Part shown: positions 35,088 through 43,779 of the stretch, in pieces
How positions within the stretch are numbered: the stretch's first letter is position 1
Layout: the number at the start of each line of letters is the position of its first letter
DNA from: Kitasatospora sp. NBC_01246
GTDB taxonomy: Bacteria; Actinomycetota; Actinomycetes; Streptomycetales; Streptomycetaceae
NCBI RefSeq assembly: GCF_036226505.1
Contig: NZ_CP108484.1
Span: 4,216,001-4,280,000, forward strand
Length of the DNA stretch: 64,000 nt
Direction: 5' to 3'
Position numbers and translations under genes: made by a program
The notes under the pieces: generated by a model
Database searches by the model: none
What the model was told of the DNA's origin: nothing
Seen by the model: the letters and a program-made list of their open reading frames with translations, nothing else

Positions 35088-35185
35088 GGCGCGCCCGCCG
35101 GCCCGAGCCGCGGAACCGCACCGGGTGGCCGGGCGGGGCCGGCGGGTGAGCCGTACCCGCGCGGGCGGGCGAGGGCAGCGACCGG

Positions 35186-36382
35186 TCAGACCTGCCGGTC
35201 GGGGCGGTACAGGCGGACGCAGACCCCGGGGTCCGGCAGGTAGGCCGGGTCCAGGACGTACCCCTGCTCGGCGGCGACCCGCAGGACGTGCTGGGCGCCC
35301 GCGCCGCGATAGGTCGCGAGGTTGACCCGGATCCGCCGGGGCGCCTCGGCGCCCTTGCCGTTGCCCGGGCAGACCTCGCGCGCGACGATGCGGCGGACGT
35401 GGCGGTCCCAGGCGGCGGCGCTGCCGGTGAACTCCGCCCGGAAGGCGCGCGGCCCGACCGCCCAGCGGGCGCCCCAGCGGTCCCAGTAGTCGGGCTCGGG
35501 GTGCTTCACCCAGAAGGCCAGCAGGCTGAGCACCCCGCAGACGGGGACGTAGGCGATCTGCAGCACGAGCATGAACGGCAGCAGGAACGCGGACCGGCCC
35601 GGCCGGGCGCCCCACGGCGTGCCCGGGGCGGCCGGCGGATCCTGCGGGCCGGGTGCGGACACCCGGGGCGGGGCGGGGTACCGGCGGCTCAGCCGGACAC
35701 GCGCCAGGTCGCCGCCGGCGGGCACGCCCTGCCAGCCGTAGCGCTCCGCGAGCCGGACCACCCCGGCCGCGCCCAGGCCCCGGTAGAGGCGGACCGCCAG
35801 CTTGACCCCGACGGTGCGGCCGAAGTCGGCCCCGACGTCGCCGTCACCGGCGGCGTACCCCGCCTCGGCGAGCCGGATCCGGCGCTCCAGGATCGGGCCG
35901 ACGTACCGCTCCCAGTCCTCCGGGCGGCCGGTGAGCTCGGCCTTGAGGCGGCGCGGTGGGACGAAGGTGCGGTTGACCTTCAGCCAGGAGTCGGACTCGG
36001 GGCCGGACGGGCCGCTGGCACCGGTCCAGAGCAGGATCGCGAACAGGGCGACCAGGGCGGCGATCCAGACCGGTGCGTAGATCCACTGGAGGGTGAACTG
36101 CAGCAGCACGGAGATCCGGCTGCGGCGCGGCCGGGGGCCGGGGAAGCCGCCGTCGAAGGACGCGGCGGCGGGTGCGGCGAGCCCGGCGGGCGCTGGTTGC
36201 GGTGGGAGCGGCTGGGCGTACGGGTTCGGCCCGGCGTACGGCTGGGGCTGGGGCTGGGGGTACGGCTGGGGCTGGGCGTACGGGTTCGGGCCGGTGTACG
36301 GGCCGCTCTGCGGGTACGGCCCTGGCGGTGGGATCGCGCCCTGCCCACCGGCTCCGGCGTAGTGCCCCTGACCCTCCGACAT
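35186..36382 (-). CDS. Membrane protein with internal duplication
   Basis: 398 aa from ATG 36382 with GGAGGGGGACGGG upstream. Residues 1-95 are a Gln/Pro/Tyr-rich tail (repeated YAQPQP-like units). Two related halves follow, each with one membrane helix (LLQFTLQWIYAPVWIAAL at about 103; LLPFMLVLQIAYVPVCGVL at about 272) and a soluble domain with LKAELTGRPEDWERYV or FRAEFTGSAAAWDRHV, then VRLYRGLGAAGVVRLAERYGW or VNLATYRGAGAQHVLRVAAEQGY. This is a clear two-fold repeat. I do not recognise the domain; envelope location is likely, function unknown. Confidence 0.85.
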   Translation of the reverse strand: MSEGQGHYAGAGGQGAIPPPGPYPQSGPYTGPNPYAQPQPYPQPQPQPYAGPNPYAQPLPPQPAPAGLAAPAAASFDGGFPGPRPRRSRISVLLQFTLQWIYAPVWIAALVALFAILLWTGASGPSGPESDSWLKVNRTFVPPRRLKAELTGRPEDWERYVGPILERRIRLAEAGYAAGDGDVGADFGRTVGVKLAVRLYRGLGAAGVVRLAERYGWQGVPAGGDLARVRLSRRYPAPPRVSAPGPQDPPAAPGTPWGARPGRSAFLLPFMLVLQIAYVPVCGVLSLLAFWVKHPEPDYWDRWGARWAVGPRAFRAEFTGSAAAWDRHVRRIVAREVCPGNGKGAEAPRRIRVNLATYRGAGAQHVLRVAAEQGYVLDPAYLPDPGVCVRLYRPDRQV

Positions 36383-36444
36383 GCCCGTCCCCCTCCGTGC
36401 GGCCGATCGACGGGACACCCTATCCGGCCCGGGTGCCCGGCCCG

Positions 36445-37347
36445 TCAGCCCGCCAGCGGCGCGTCCACCTGGTTGCGGTCGACGGTGAGCGTGGCGCCGC
36501 CGTACGTCTCCGTCACGTTGCCCCGGTACTGGTGGACGCGCTGGCGGTCGGCCCAGAGGTCGGAGGTGAGGGCGCCACTGTCGGCGGTGTCCGCGTGGTC
36601 GTCCCAGCGGGCGTACCAGAGCGTGTCGGGCAGCGGGGAGCTGCCCGCGCGGGCGGCCGCGGCGAGGTCGGCGACGCCGGAGTCGAGGCTGGAGTAGAAG
36701 CCGGACCGGTAGCCGACCGCGTGCAGCCCCTGGGTCCAGCCGAGCGCGAAGTCGACGACGGCCTGGCCACAGGCCGGGTCCTGCATCGGGTACGCCTCGA
36801 TGTCCAGGAACACCGGGCTGCCCTTGCCGAGTCCGACGGCCGTGAGGCTGCGGACCGCCTCGGCCGCTTCGGCCCGCCCCTGCTGGGCCGCGCGGGCCGG
36901 GTCGATCCGCTGCGGCTTGCCCTTGAGCTCACTGCACGGCGCCTGCAGCCCGACGTGGACGGGGAGGAAGCGCCAGCCCATCGCCCGCGCCTGGCGGACC
37001 CAGTCGGCGGTGAGCCCCGGCTGGGCGCAGCCGCGCTGGGACCCGCTGGTGTAGATGCCGACCGCGCCGTAGGGGGAGGTGCCGTGCCAGGCCCGGAGGG
37101 TGTCGAGCGGGGGTGCGGTGCAGGCGTCGAAGGCCGCGCCGCTGTAGAGGTCGCGGACCCGCTGGGCGGGCGGGCCGGACCGGTCGGGCAGGACGGTGGC
37201 CCGGATGCGGGGTGCCGCGGCGGCCACCGGAGCGGTCGCCCCGGCGCTCACGCCTGCCCCGTCGATCGCGAGCAGGAGCACGAGGGAGGCGGCGGCCAGG
37301 GCCGCGGGGCGGAGATAGCGCACCCCGCCTTGATACTGACGGGCCAT
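36445..37347 (-). CDS. Secreted DUF1906 (Rv2525c-like glycoside-hydrolase-like) protein
   Basis: 300 aa from ATG 37347. Signal peptide to about residue 48 (ALAAASLVLLLAIDGAG). The mature region has the TIM-barrel pattern of DUF1906: AAFDACTAPPLDTLRAW, GIYTSG, FLPVHVGLQAP, GSPVFLDIEAYP, GFYSSLDSG and DRNQVD at the end. The domain resembles GH25-like lysozymes but usually lacks a full active site, and Rv2525c, its tuberculosis relative, is a Tat-exported envelope protein. Probably acts at the cell wall. Enzymatic activity is uncertain. Confidence 0.85.
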   Translation of the reverse strand: MARQYQGGVRYLRPAALAAASLVLLLAIDGAGVSAGATAPVAAAAPRIRATVLPDRSGPPAQRVRDLYSGAAFDACTAPPLDTLRAWHGTSPYGAVGIYTSGSQRGCAQPGLTADWVRQARAMGWRFLPVHVGLQAPCSELKGKPQRIDPARAAQQGRAEAAEAVRSLTAVGLGKGSPVFLDIEAYPMQDPACGQAVVDFALGWTQGLHAVGYRSGFYSSLDSGVADLAAAARAGSSPLPDTLWYARWDDHADTADSGALTSDLWADRQRVHQYRGNVTETYGGATLTVDRNQVDAPLAG

Positions 37348-37475
37348 CGGACGAATAGGGCAACCGCGCCGCACGCTCCGGCGAAGCTCACCCTTTCGGA
37401 CGCACCCGTCCGCATCCGTCCGCATTTTGGTAACGAGCTTGCCCCCAAGTCACTCCTTACGGCAAACTCGCTACT

Positions 37476-38543
37476 ATGCCCACGTCCCACACCGGCCAAA
37501 CCACCTCCCCGACGCCGGCCGCCGCCGTCGCCGAGGCCCTTGCCATGCCGCCCGCCCCCAAGGGCGAGCCCGCCGGCGAGCGCGGTGGTTGGCGACGAGG
37601 CGGGGCCCCGGGCCAAGGGCTGTCACCGGGCAGGCGACCCGCCGAGCCGTCCGGCCGGCGGTACTCGAAGCTCGTGCGGCGCCCGGAGCGAATCCCGGCG
37701 CCGTTCCTGTGTCTGGCCGCGATGTTCCTGGTGCAGCTCGGCATCGCGCTGTCCAAGCCGCTCTTCGACCCGCTCGGGGTGAGCGGCACGACCTTCCTGC
37801 GGCTCGGGTTCGCGGCAGTGATCCTGCTCGCCGTCACCCGCCCCAGGCTGCGGGGCCGGCGGCCGCGCGACCTCGCCGCCGCCGGTCTGCTCGGGGTGGC
37901 GTCCGCCGGGATGACGCTGCTCTTCGCCGGAGCGATCGACCGGCTGCCGATGGGCACCGCCGCGACGATCGAGTTCCTCGGCCCGCTCGCGGTCGCGCTG
38001 ATCTTCGCCCGCCGGGCCAGCCATCTGGTCTGGGCGCTGCTCGCGGCCGGCGGAGTGGCCCTGCTGACGCTGCTCGGCGAGGGCGGCGGCGGATCGTCGC
38101 TCGACCCGGTCGGCCTGGCCTACGCCTTCGGCGCGGCCGCCTGCTACGCGGCGTACATCCTGTTCACGGACAAGGTCGGCGCCGCGTTCCAGGGGTTCCA
38201 GGGGCTGGCGGTGTCGATGACGGTCGGCGCCCTGACCCTGGCGCCGTTCGGGCTCGGCCAGGCCTGGGACGGGCTGACCGCGCCCGGCGCCTCGCCGTTG
38301 ACCCTGCTGCTCGCGGTGGCCGGGGTCTCGCTGCTGCTGCCGGTGATCCCGTACGCGCTGGAGATGACCGCGCTGCGACGGATGCCGCAGCGGGTGTTCA
38401 GCGTCCTGGTCAGCCTGGAGCCGGCGGTCAGCGCGCTGGTCGGGCTGGTGGTGCTGGGCCAGCTGCTCGGCGCGGTGCAGCTGGCCGGTATCGGCTGCGT
38501 GGTGGCCGCCAGCGTGGGGGCCACGCTCACCGGGCGGCGATGA
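37476..38543 (+). CDS. EamA-family (DMT) inner-membrane transporter
   Basis: 355 aa from ATG 37476. After a 75-residue cytosolic Pro/Ala/Arg tail come about ten membrane helices in two EamA repeats (AMFLVQLGIALSKPLF, GVSGTTFLRLGFAAVILLAV, then the second repeat ending LEPAVSALVGLVVLGQLL). Related RhtA-type proteins export amino acids such as threonine and homoserine. Substrate here cannot be told. An ATG without a ribosome site follows a TACTAT-like element, so it may be leaderless, or a later start might be used. Confidence 0.88.
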   Translation: MPTSHTGQTTSPTPAAAVAEALAMPPAPKGEPAGERGGWRRGGAPGQGLSPGRRPAEPSGRRYSKLVRRPERIPAPFLCLAAMFLVQLGIALSKPLFDPLGVSGTTFLRLGFAAVILLAVTRPRLRGRRPRDLAAAGLLGVASAGMTLLFAGAIDRLPMGTAATIEFLGPLAVALIFARRASHLVWALLAAGGVALLTLLGEGGGGSSLDPVGLAYAFGAAACYAAYILFTDKVGAAFQGFQGLAVSMTVGALTLAPFGLGQAWDGLTAPGASPLTLLLAVAGVSLLLPVIPYALEMTALRRMPQRVFSVLVSLEPAVSALVGLVVLGQLLGAVQLAGIGCVVAASVGATLTGRR

Positions 38544-38606
38544 CGGGGGCGGAGTGACGGGGGGCGGAGTGACGGGGGCGGCGATGACGGGGGCGGAGTG
38601 ACGGGG
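38535..38606 (+). repeat. 28-bp direct repeat across the EamA stop codon
   Basis: CGGCGATGACGGGGGCGGAG plus eight further bases occurs at 38535-38562 and again at 38579-38606, with a 44-bp period and an extra partial unit between. A recent local duplication with no obvious function. Confidence 0.8.
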
Positions 38607-38643
38607 CAGCCTCCTGCACGGAGGGGGCCCCGTCGGGCAGCCG

Positions 38644-39402
38644 TTACGGCCAGAGCAGGGTCCGCGACCACTCCGGGGTTCGGACCGGGCCCGTCCGGGT
38701 GTAGCGCAGCCGGACGTGGCGGCGGTTGGCGTCGCCCTGCCAGTACTCCACCTCGTGCGCCCAGAGCGTGTAGACGGCATGCCCGGCCGCGACGGTGTCA
38801 GGAGTCGTCTCCAGCCGGCGGCGGGCGACCGCCTCCGCCTCGTCGTACTCGGCCAGCGAGGCCAGCGGCTCACTCTGCCGGCCGACCAGCGCACCGACCC
38901 GGGCGGCCGGGGAGCGGGTGGCGAACTCGGCGGCCGCGACCTGGTCGGCGGCCCGCTCGACCGTGCCGCGGACCCGGACCTGACGGCCCAGCGGCGGCCA
39001 GTAGAGGGTGAGCGCGGCGGCCGGGTGATCGGCGAGCTGGCGGCCCTTGGGGCTGTCCGCGGCGGCCGAGAAGACCCAGCCGGTGCCGGAGGCGTCGACA
39101 TCGCGCAGCACCAGCACCCGGGCGTCCGGCAGACCGTCGGCGTCCACCGTGGAGAGCGTAGCCACCTGCGGGTCCAGCACACCGGCCGCGAGCGCGGTCG
39201 CCAGCCACTCGGCGAAGAGCAGGCCGGGCTCGGCCGGTGCCGACTCGGCGTCGAAGGACGGCAGCGGGCGGGCCATCGGCGGGCGGCCGAGCAACAGCTC
39301 GGGTACGGACCTGGGCGCGGGCCTCGACTCGGGCCTCGATTCCGATCCCGGGGCAGGCCTGGCCTCGCCCGGGCCGCTCAGGCCCTCCTCCTCCGCTGCC
39401 AT
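38644..39402 (-). CDS. Pyridoxamine 5'-phosphate oxidase (PNPOx)-family protein
   Basis: 252 aa from ATG 39402, after AAGGAAGGG. The first 55 residues are a Ser/Glu/Pro-rich extension. The FMN split-barrel follows with LPDARVLVLRDVDASGTGWVF, SPKGRQLADHPAAALTLYW, RQVRVRGTVERA and a C-terminal WQGDANRRHVRLRY. The order matches PdxH (PLP synthesis, FMN cofactor, oxygen), but the catalytic and substrate residues are only partly conserved, so it may act on another flavin substrate. No partner vitamin B6 genes nearby. Confidence 0.8.
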   Translation of the reverse strand: MAAEEEGLSGPGEARPAPGSESRPESRPAPRSVPELLLGRPPMARPLPSFDAESAPAEPGLLFAEWLATALAAGVLDPQVATLSTVDADGLPDARVLVLRDVDASGTGWVFSAAADSPKGRQLADHPAAALTLYWPPLGRQVRVRGTVERAADQVAAAEFATRSPAARVGALVGRQSEPLASLAEYDEAEAVARRRLETTPDTVAAGHAVYTLWAHEVEYWQGDANRRHVRLRYTRTGPVRTPEWSRTLLWP

Positions 39403-39868
39403 CGCGCCCTTCCTTCCGGTTGCCGCGGACGCAGCCCCTCGCCGGCGGGGCCGTCGGGGCCCCGGGCGCGAGGTGCGCTGTCGGAGCGCAACCGTACCGC
39501 CGACGGGTGACCGCTCGGTGCGCGCCCTCGTCGGGAGCGGGCGTAGGGCCCGGCGCGAGCCGGCCGCAGGCGGCTTCCGGCGCGCGTGGGTGGCGGCCGC
39601 GCTCCGTCCGGGGCTCCGGGGCGCGGCGCTCCGGGCACGGCGCTCCGGGGCCGCGCCTTTCGGGGCCGCGCCTTCCGGGCTGGGTGCGTGAACGCACTCG
39701 TGGGCGGTGCCGATCGACGGCACCGCCCACGAGGCCGGTTTGCGGTGACCCTTTCCGCTACCCGGTTCCCTGCATCGAGGTGTCTCACTTCGAGCCCCAC
39801 CGCGAGCGCTCGACCCACTCGCGGTCACCCACCTCCGGCGCCCCCGCCGGCGGTGGCACCCGTTCCCG
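39403..39868. other. Gene-free region with G/C repeats and a terminator
   Basis: 466 bp. Near-tandem GCTCCGGGG/CGCGGC units lie at about 39609-39680, and a strong hairpin at 39697-39733. Frames across it are shadows. Confidence 0.6.
39697..39733 (-). terminator. Terminator of the small secreted protein gene
   Basis: Perfect 16-bp stem (CTCGTGGGCGGTGCCG) with an ATCGA loop, 136 bp beyond the stop codon on the minus strand. Confidence 0.8.
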
Positions 39869-40198
39869 TCAGTTGAAGACCGGTGCAAAGACGATGTTGA
39901 AGTTCTTGTTGGACTGACCGGCCAGGATGGTGCCCGAGTTGTCCTTCACCGCGAGGGTGTTGGCCTGGTTCGAGGCACCGGACCCGGTCGCCGTCTGCTG
40001 GGTGGACACGTAATTGCCGTCGACGGAGCCGAAGACGTTGCCCGTGCCGACGTTGGACACCACCCCACTGTTGGAACCGTCGTTGGCCAGCGCGCCGTTG
40101 TCGGCGGCGGCGGCGCCGGCGCCCGCCAGCAGCAGACCGGCCGCGAGCGGGGCCGCGACCAGAAGACCGGCCAGCCGGCGGTGGCGAGTGCGAACCAT
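39869..40198 (-). CDS. Small secreted Asn/Gly/Ser-rich protein
   Basis: 109 aa from ATG 40198 with GGAGG six bases upstream. A signal peptide (1-38, ending AGAGAAAA) releases a roughly 70-residue mature protein rich in Asn, Gly, Ser, Thr and Val with no Cys (GSNSGVVSNVGTGNVFGSVDGNYV, ending FAPVFN). The alternating small polar/hydrophobic pattern suggests a beta-rich, possibly self-assembling surface protein. It does not carry the chaplin signature (no Cys pair), and I cannot match it to rodlins. A stable hairpin sits in its 5' untranslated region. Confidence 0.75.
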   Translation of the reverse strand: MVRTRHRRLAGLLVAAPLAAGLLLAGAGAAAADNGALANDGSNSGVVSNVGTGNVFGSVDGNYVSTQQTATGSGASNQANTLAVKDNSGTILAGQSNKNFNIVFAPVFN

Positions 40199-40647
40199 GA
40201 GAGCCTCCAAGAAAGCTGTAAATCGTGCATTGTGTGCGGGAGTTCGTCGGCCAGACGAACTCCTGCGGGCTGCGACGCCGAGAGACAGACTTCCGCAACA
40301 AATCGACAAAGCACCACCTAGCGCCCCCGTTTTCGCCCGTTAGCGTGATATCCAGGGCGACGGTGAATAACGAGCGCTCCAGCGGACAGTGCGCCGACAC
40401 ACCGGCACTCACCTGGTATTTCGCCCGAACGGTGGCGCCTGGCACGACGTTTGGGAGCGGCGCGCGGGGAGCACACGAAGAACCAGGCGCACCACCCTGG
40501 CGCACGACATAGGCGAACGCGCCCCCTTTGCGGAGAGCCACTCGACCTTGTCGATACATCCAGCCATCCTGCGACTATTCCACCATCCTACTTAGCCCAT
40601 GGGAATGCGGCGGCCGAAGGCCCTGGAAAGACGCTCAGGGCTGATTA
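40199..40647. other. Promoter region of the secreted protein; no gene
   Basis: 449 bp upstream of the small secreted protein, less G/C-rich than neighbouring genes. The only clear structure is the hairpin at 40239-40263. Confidence 0.6.
40239..40263 (-). promoter_or_regulatory. Hairpin in the 5' leader of the secreted protein
   Basis: Perfect 10-bp inverted repeat GGAGTTCGTC/GACGAACTCC with a five-base loop, about 40 bp upstream of the start codon. It may act on the RNA or as an operator dyad. Confidence 0.55.
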
Positions 40648-42012
40648 TCAGACCGCCTTGCCGGGGTTGAGGATGCCCAGCGGATCGAAGACCGCCTTCA
40701 GCTGCTGCTGCAGTTCCAGCGCCACCGGCCCCAGCTCGCGTGCCAGCCACTCCCGCTTCAGCAGCCCGACCCCGTGCTCCCCGGTGATCGTGCCGCCCAA
40801 CTCCAGTCCCAGCGCCATGATCTCGTCGAAGGAACGCTGCGCCCGGGCCGACTCCTCCGGATCGTCCGCGTCGAAGATGACGATCGGATGGGTGTTGCCG
40901 TCGCCCGCGTGGCTGACCACCCCGATGGTCAGCGCGTGCCGCTCGGCGATCGCGGCGACGCCGTTCAGCATCTCGGCCAGCCGCGAGCGCGGCACCGCCA
41001 CGTCGTCGATCATCGTGGTCCCCAGCCGGTCCATCGCGGGCAGGGCCAGCCGGCGTGCCTGCAGCAGCAGTTCGGACTCCGCCTGGTCCTCGGCCGGCAC
41101 CACCTCTGTCGCGCCCGCCGCCCGGCAGATCTCGCCCACCACCGCGAGCTCGGCCGCCGGGTCCGGCCCGTCGAAGGCCACCAGCAGCAGGGCCTGGGTC
41201 GACTCCGGCAGCCCCATCTGCCCCAGCTCGTTGACCGCCCGCACGGAGACCGTGTCCATCAGCTCCATCAGCGACGGCGTGAGGCCGCGCGCCATCACCT
41301 CGCAGACCGCCGCGCCCGCCGTGTCCGCGTTCGGGAACTCCGCGGCCAGCGCCAACTGCGGTGCCGGAGCGGGCCGCAACGCCACCACGGCGCCCACCAC
41401 CACGCCCAGCGTGCCCTCCGAACCGACCAGCAGCCTGGTCAGGTCGTAGCCCGCCACCCCCTTGGTCGTCCGACGACCGGTGGACAGCAGCCGCCCGTCC
41501 GCCAGCACCACGTCGAGGCCCAGCACGTACTCACTGGTGACGCCGTACTTGACGCAGCAGAGCCCGCCCGCGCCGGTGCCGATGTTGCCCCCGATGGTGC
41601 AGGACTCCCAGCTGGACGGGTCCGGCGGGTAGGCCAGCCCCACCTCTCCGGCCGCCCTGGACAGTTCCGCGTTCACCACGCCCGGCTCCACCACCGCGAT
41701 CCGGTTCACCGGATCGACCTCCAGGATGCGGTTCATCTTCACCATCGACAGCACGATGCAGCCGTCCACCGCGTTGGCCGCGCCGGAGAGCCCGGTCCGG
41801 GCGCCCTGCGGCACCACCGGTACGCGCAGCTCGGTGGCGGTCCGCAGGACGTGCTGCACCTGCTCGACCGTCTCCGGGAAGACCACCACGGCGGGGTTGC
41901 CGGCCGCGCAGAAGCCCGCCATGTCGTGGCTGTAGGCGGCCATCACGTCCGGGTCCACCACCAGGGCCCCACCCGGGAGTCCCGTCGCCAGTCGGTCCGT
42001 CAGATCACTCAT
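40648..42012 (-). CDS. FAD-linked oxidase (glycolate oxidase GlcD/D-lactate dehydrogenase type)
   Basis: 454 aa. PCMH-type FAD-binding domain (VPQGARTGLSGAANAVDG, CTIGGNIGTGAGGLCCVKYG) and the C-terminal FAD-oxidase domain with SHAGDGNTHPIVIFD and TITGEHGVGLLKREWLA, where the two His residues are the substrate/metal-binding pair. The group oxidises 2-hydroxy acids (glycolate, D-lactate, D-2-hydroxyglutarate), passing electrons to quinone or cytochrome. No GlcE/GlcF partner is present, which favours a single-subunit D-lactate or hydroxyglutarate dehydrogenase. Confidence 0.92.
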   Translation of the reverse strand: MSDLTDRLATGLPGGALVVDPDVMAAYSHDMAGFCAAGNPAVVVFPETVEQVQHVLRTATELRVPVVPQGARTGLSGAANAVDGCIVLSMVKMNRILEVDPVNRIAVVEPGVVNAELSRAAGEVGLAYPPDPSSWESCTIGGNIGTGAGGLCCVKYGVTSEYVLGLDVVLADGRLLSTGRRTTKGVAGYDLTRLLVGSEGTLGVVVGAVVALRPAPAPQLALAAEFPNADTAGAAVCEVMARGLTPSLMELMDTVSVRAVNELGQMGLPESTQALLLVAFDGPDPAAELAVVGEICRAAGATEVVPAEDQAESELLLQARRLALPAMDRLGTTMIDDVAVPRSRLAEMLNGVAAIAERHALTIGVVSHAGDGNTHPIVIFDADDPEESARAQRSFDEIMALGLELGGTITGEHGVGLLKREWLARELGPVALELQQQLKAVFDPLGILNPGKAV

Positions 42013-42237
42013 CGCCGCCTCCGATCGCCGTCCGGCACACGCCGCCCCGGCCTCACGCCGCCGGTCGTACGCGGTCGCGCCGCACGCCGCCGAGTCGTGG
42101 GAGATCGAGCCGTACGCCGCCCATCGCCTCTGCCCGCACTCTGCCCCGCCACCGCACGACCGGCAAGTACGCCGCTCCGGCCCGCCCCTGTCCGGTTCTC
42201 GGCCCTCGGTCCACGAAGCGACGGCGCGGGCCGCGGC

Positions 42238-43674
42238 TCAGACCCGGCGCAGTGCGGGGGACGCCCAGGCCGCCAGCCCCGCCCCGCCGGCGGCGAGCGC
42301 GCAGAGCGTCGTCGGCCACCTGGCGCCGGCCACCTCGGCGAGGAGACCGAGCAGTCCGGTGGACAGCACCAGCGCCGCACTCTGGACCAGCGTCAACAGG
42401 GCCTGGACCCGACCGAGATGGCCGACCGGGGCACCGCGGAGCACCAGCGGTCCGAGGTGGCAGGCGAACAGCCCCGACCCCGCCCCGGCCAGCACGCTGC
42501 CCGCCACCGCCGTGGCCGGTGCGGACGCCCAGGCCAGCACCGCGGTCCCCACCGAGGCCACGCAGAGCCCGGCCGCCGCCCCGGCTCCTGCCCTGCGCAG
42601 GCCGCCCCGCCAGGAGACCAGCCCCGCCACCGCGAGCACGCCGGCCCCCTGTCCACCGGCGGACAGCCCGGCCGACCAGGCGCCCCAGCCGTGGGCCCGG
42701 GCGAGCAGCGGCGCGAGGAGCGGGACCACCGGCAGCAGCGCCCCGGCCGCGGCGCCGGTGAGCAGCAGCGCGGCGCGCAGCAGCGGATCCGCCAGGGCCA
42801 GCCGGACCCCGGCCGCCGCCTCAAGCAGCAGCCCCGGCGCGGACGGTCCGCGCCCCGCCGCCTCCCGGTCGGTCGGCCGCGCCGCCGCCGGCTCCACCGG
42901 CCGGATCCTCAGCAGCACCAGGAGGAGCACCCCGAAACTCGCCGCGTCCACCAGGGCCGCCCCCGGCAGGCCGCCCGCCGCGACCAGGACACCGCCGAGC
43001 GGTGCGCCCAGCAGGGCGGCGGTCTGCCCGCCGGCCTGCCGCAGCGCGAGGGCCCGCGGCAGCTGCGCCGCGCCCACCAGACGGCAGGGCATCGATCCGC
43101 TCGCCGGGAGGTAGAACGCGTCGACGGTGCCGATCACGGCAGCCGCCAGGAGCAGCAGCCGGAGCGGCGCGCCCCAGACAGCCGCGGCGGCCGCGAGGGC
43201 CAGGGCGGCGACCAGCATCACCGCGTCCCCGGCGAGCATCACCCGGCGGGCACCGAACCGGTCCGCCACCGCGCCGCCCAGCAGGACCAGGACGGTGCGG
43301 GGCAGCGTGATCGCGGTCAGCACCAGACCTGCCGCGCCCCCGCCGTGCGCGGAGGCCGCCCAGCCCAGGGCGAGGTACAGCGCGGCGTCGCCGAGCAGAC
43401 CGGCCTGGGTCCCGGCCAGCCAGAGCAGGTACGGGCCCGGGAGCGCGGCCCGGGCGGGAGGGCCGGCGGGCCTGGTGCCGGTGTCCGTCGCGGGTGGGTC
43501 GGCGGGCGTGGTGCCGGTGTCGGTGGCGGGTGGGTCGGCGGGCGTGGTGCCGGTGTCCGTCGCGGGTGGGTCGGCGGGCGTGGTGCCGGTGTCGGTGGCG
43601 GGTGGGTCGGCGGGCGTGGTGCCGGTGTCCGTGGCGGGTGGGTCGGCGGGCGTGGTGCCGGTGTCGGTGGCCAT
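42238..43674 (-). CDS. MFS multidrug-type transporter with N-terminal 12-residue repeats
   Basis: 478 aa from ATG 43674. Residues 2-70 are five perfect copies of TDTGTTPADPPA plus a variant, a cytosolic low-complexity tail. About 12 membrane helices follow, with the MFS loop GGAVADRFGARRVML between helices 2 and 3. It lies 106 bp downstream of a MerR/GyrI-like regulator in the same direction, the classic layout of drug-responsive efflux pumps (BmrR/Blt type). Substrate unknown. Confidence 0.88.
   Translation of the reverse strand: MATDTGTTPADPPATDTGTTPADPPATDTGTTPADPPATDTGTTPADPPATDTGTTPADPPATDTGTRPAGPPARAALPGPYLLWLAGTQAGLLGDAALYLALGWAASAHGGGAAGLVLTAITLPRTVLVLLGGAVADRFGARRVMLAGDAVMLVAALALAAAAAVWGAPLRLLLLAAAVIGTVDAFYLPASGSMPCRLVGAAQLPRALALRQAGGQTAALLGAPLGGVLVAAGGLPGAALVDAASFGVLLLVLLRIRPVEPAAARPTDREAAGRGPSAPGLLLEAAAGVRLALADPLLRAALLLTGAAAGALLPVVPLLAPLLARAHGWGAWSAGLSAGGQGAGVLAVAGLVSWRGGLRRAGAGAAAGLCVASVGTAVLAWASAPATAVAGSVLAGAGSGLFACHLGPLVLRGAPVGHLGRVQALLTLVQSAALVLSTGLLGLLAEVAGARWPTTLCALAAGGAGLAAWASPALRRV
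43481..43672 (-). repeat. 36-bp in-frame tandem repeat
   Basis: Five full 36-bp units plus a partial one encode the repeated TDTGTTPADPPA. Units alternate between two silent variants (GTCCGTCGCG and GTCGGTGGCG forms), so expansion likely went through a 72-bp pair. Confidence 0.92.
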
Positions 43675-43779
43675 GGCCGCCGACCGTAGGGGCCTCGACC
43701 AGGTCGAGGGCAAGGCCGCCGACGGCCCCGCCGCGCCCGCTCCCGCGCCTGCTCCCCCTCCCCTTCCCTCCGCGCCTGA

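Noticed and set aside
39609..39680. Small G/C repeats as a mobile element end
   Set aside because: Units are short, imperfect and lack terminal inverted repeats, target duplication or transposase.
40774..43689. A 971-codon open frame opposite the GlcD-like and MFS genes
   Set aside because: It is an antisense shadow of two well-supported genes, with Arg/Gly/Pro-biased composition and no domains.
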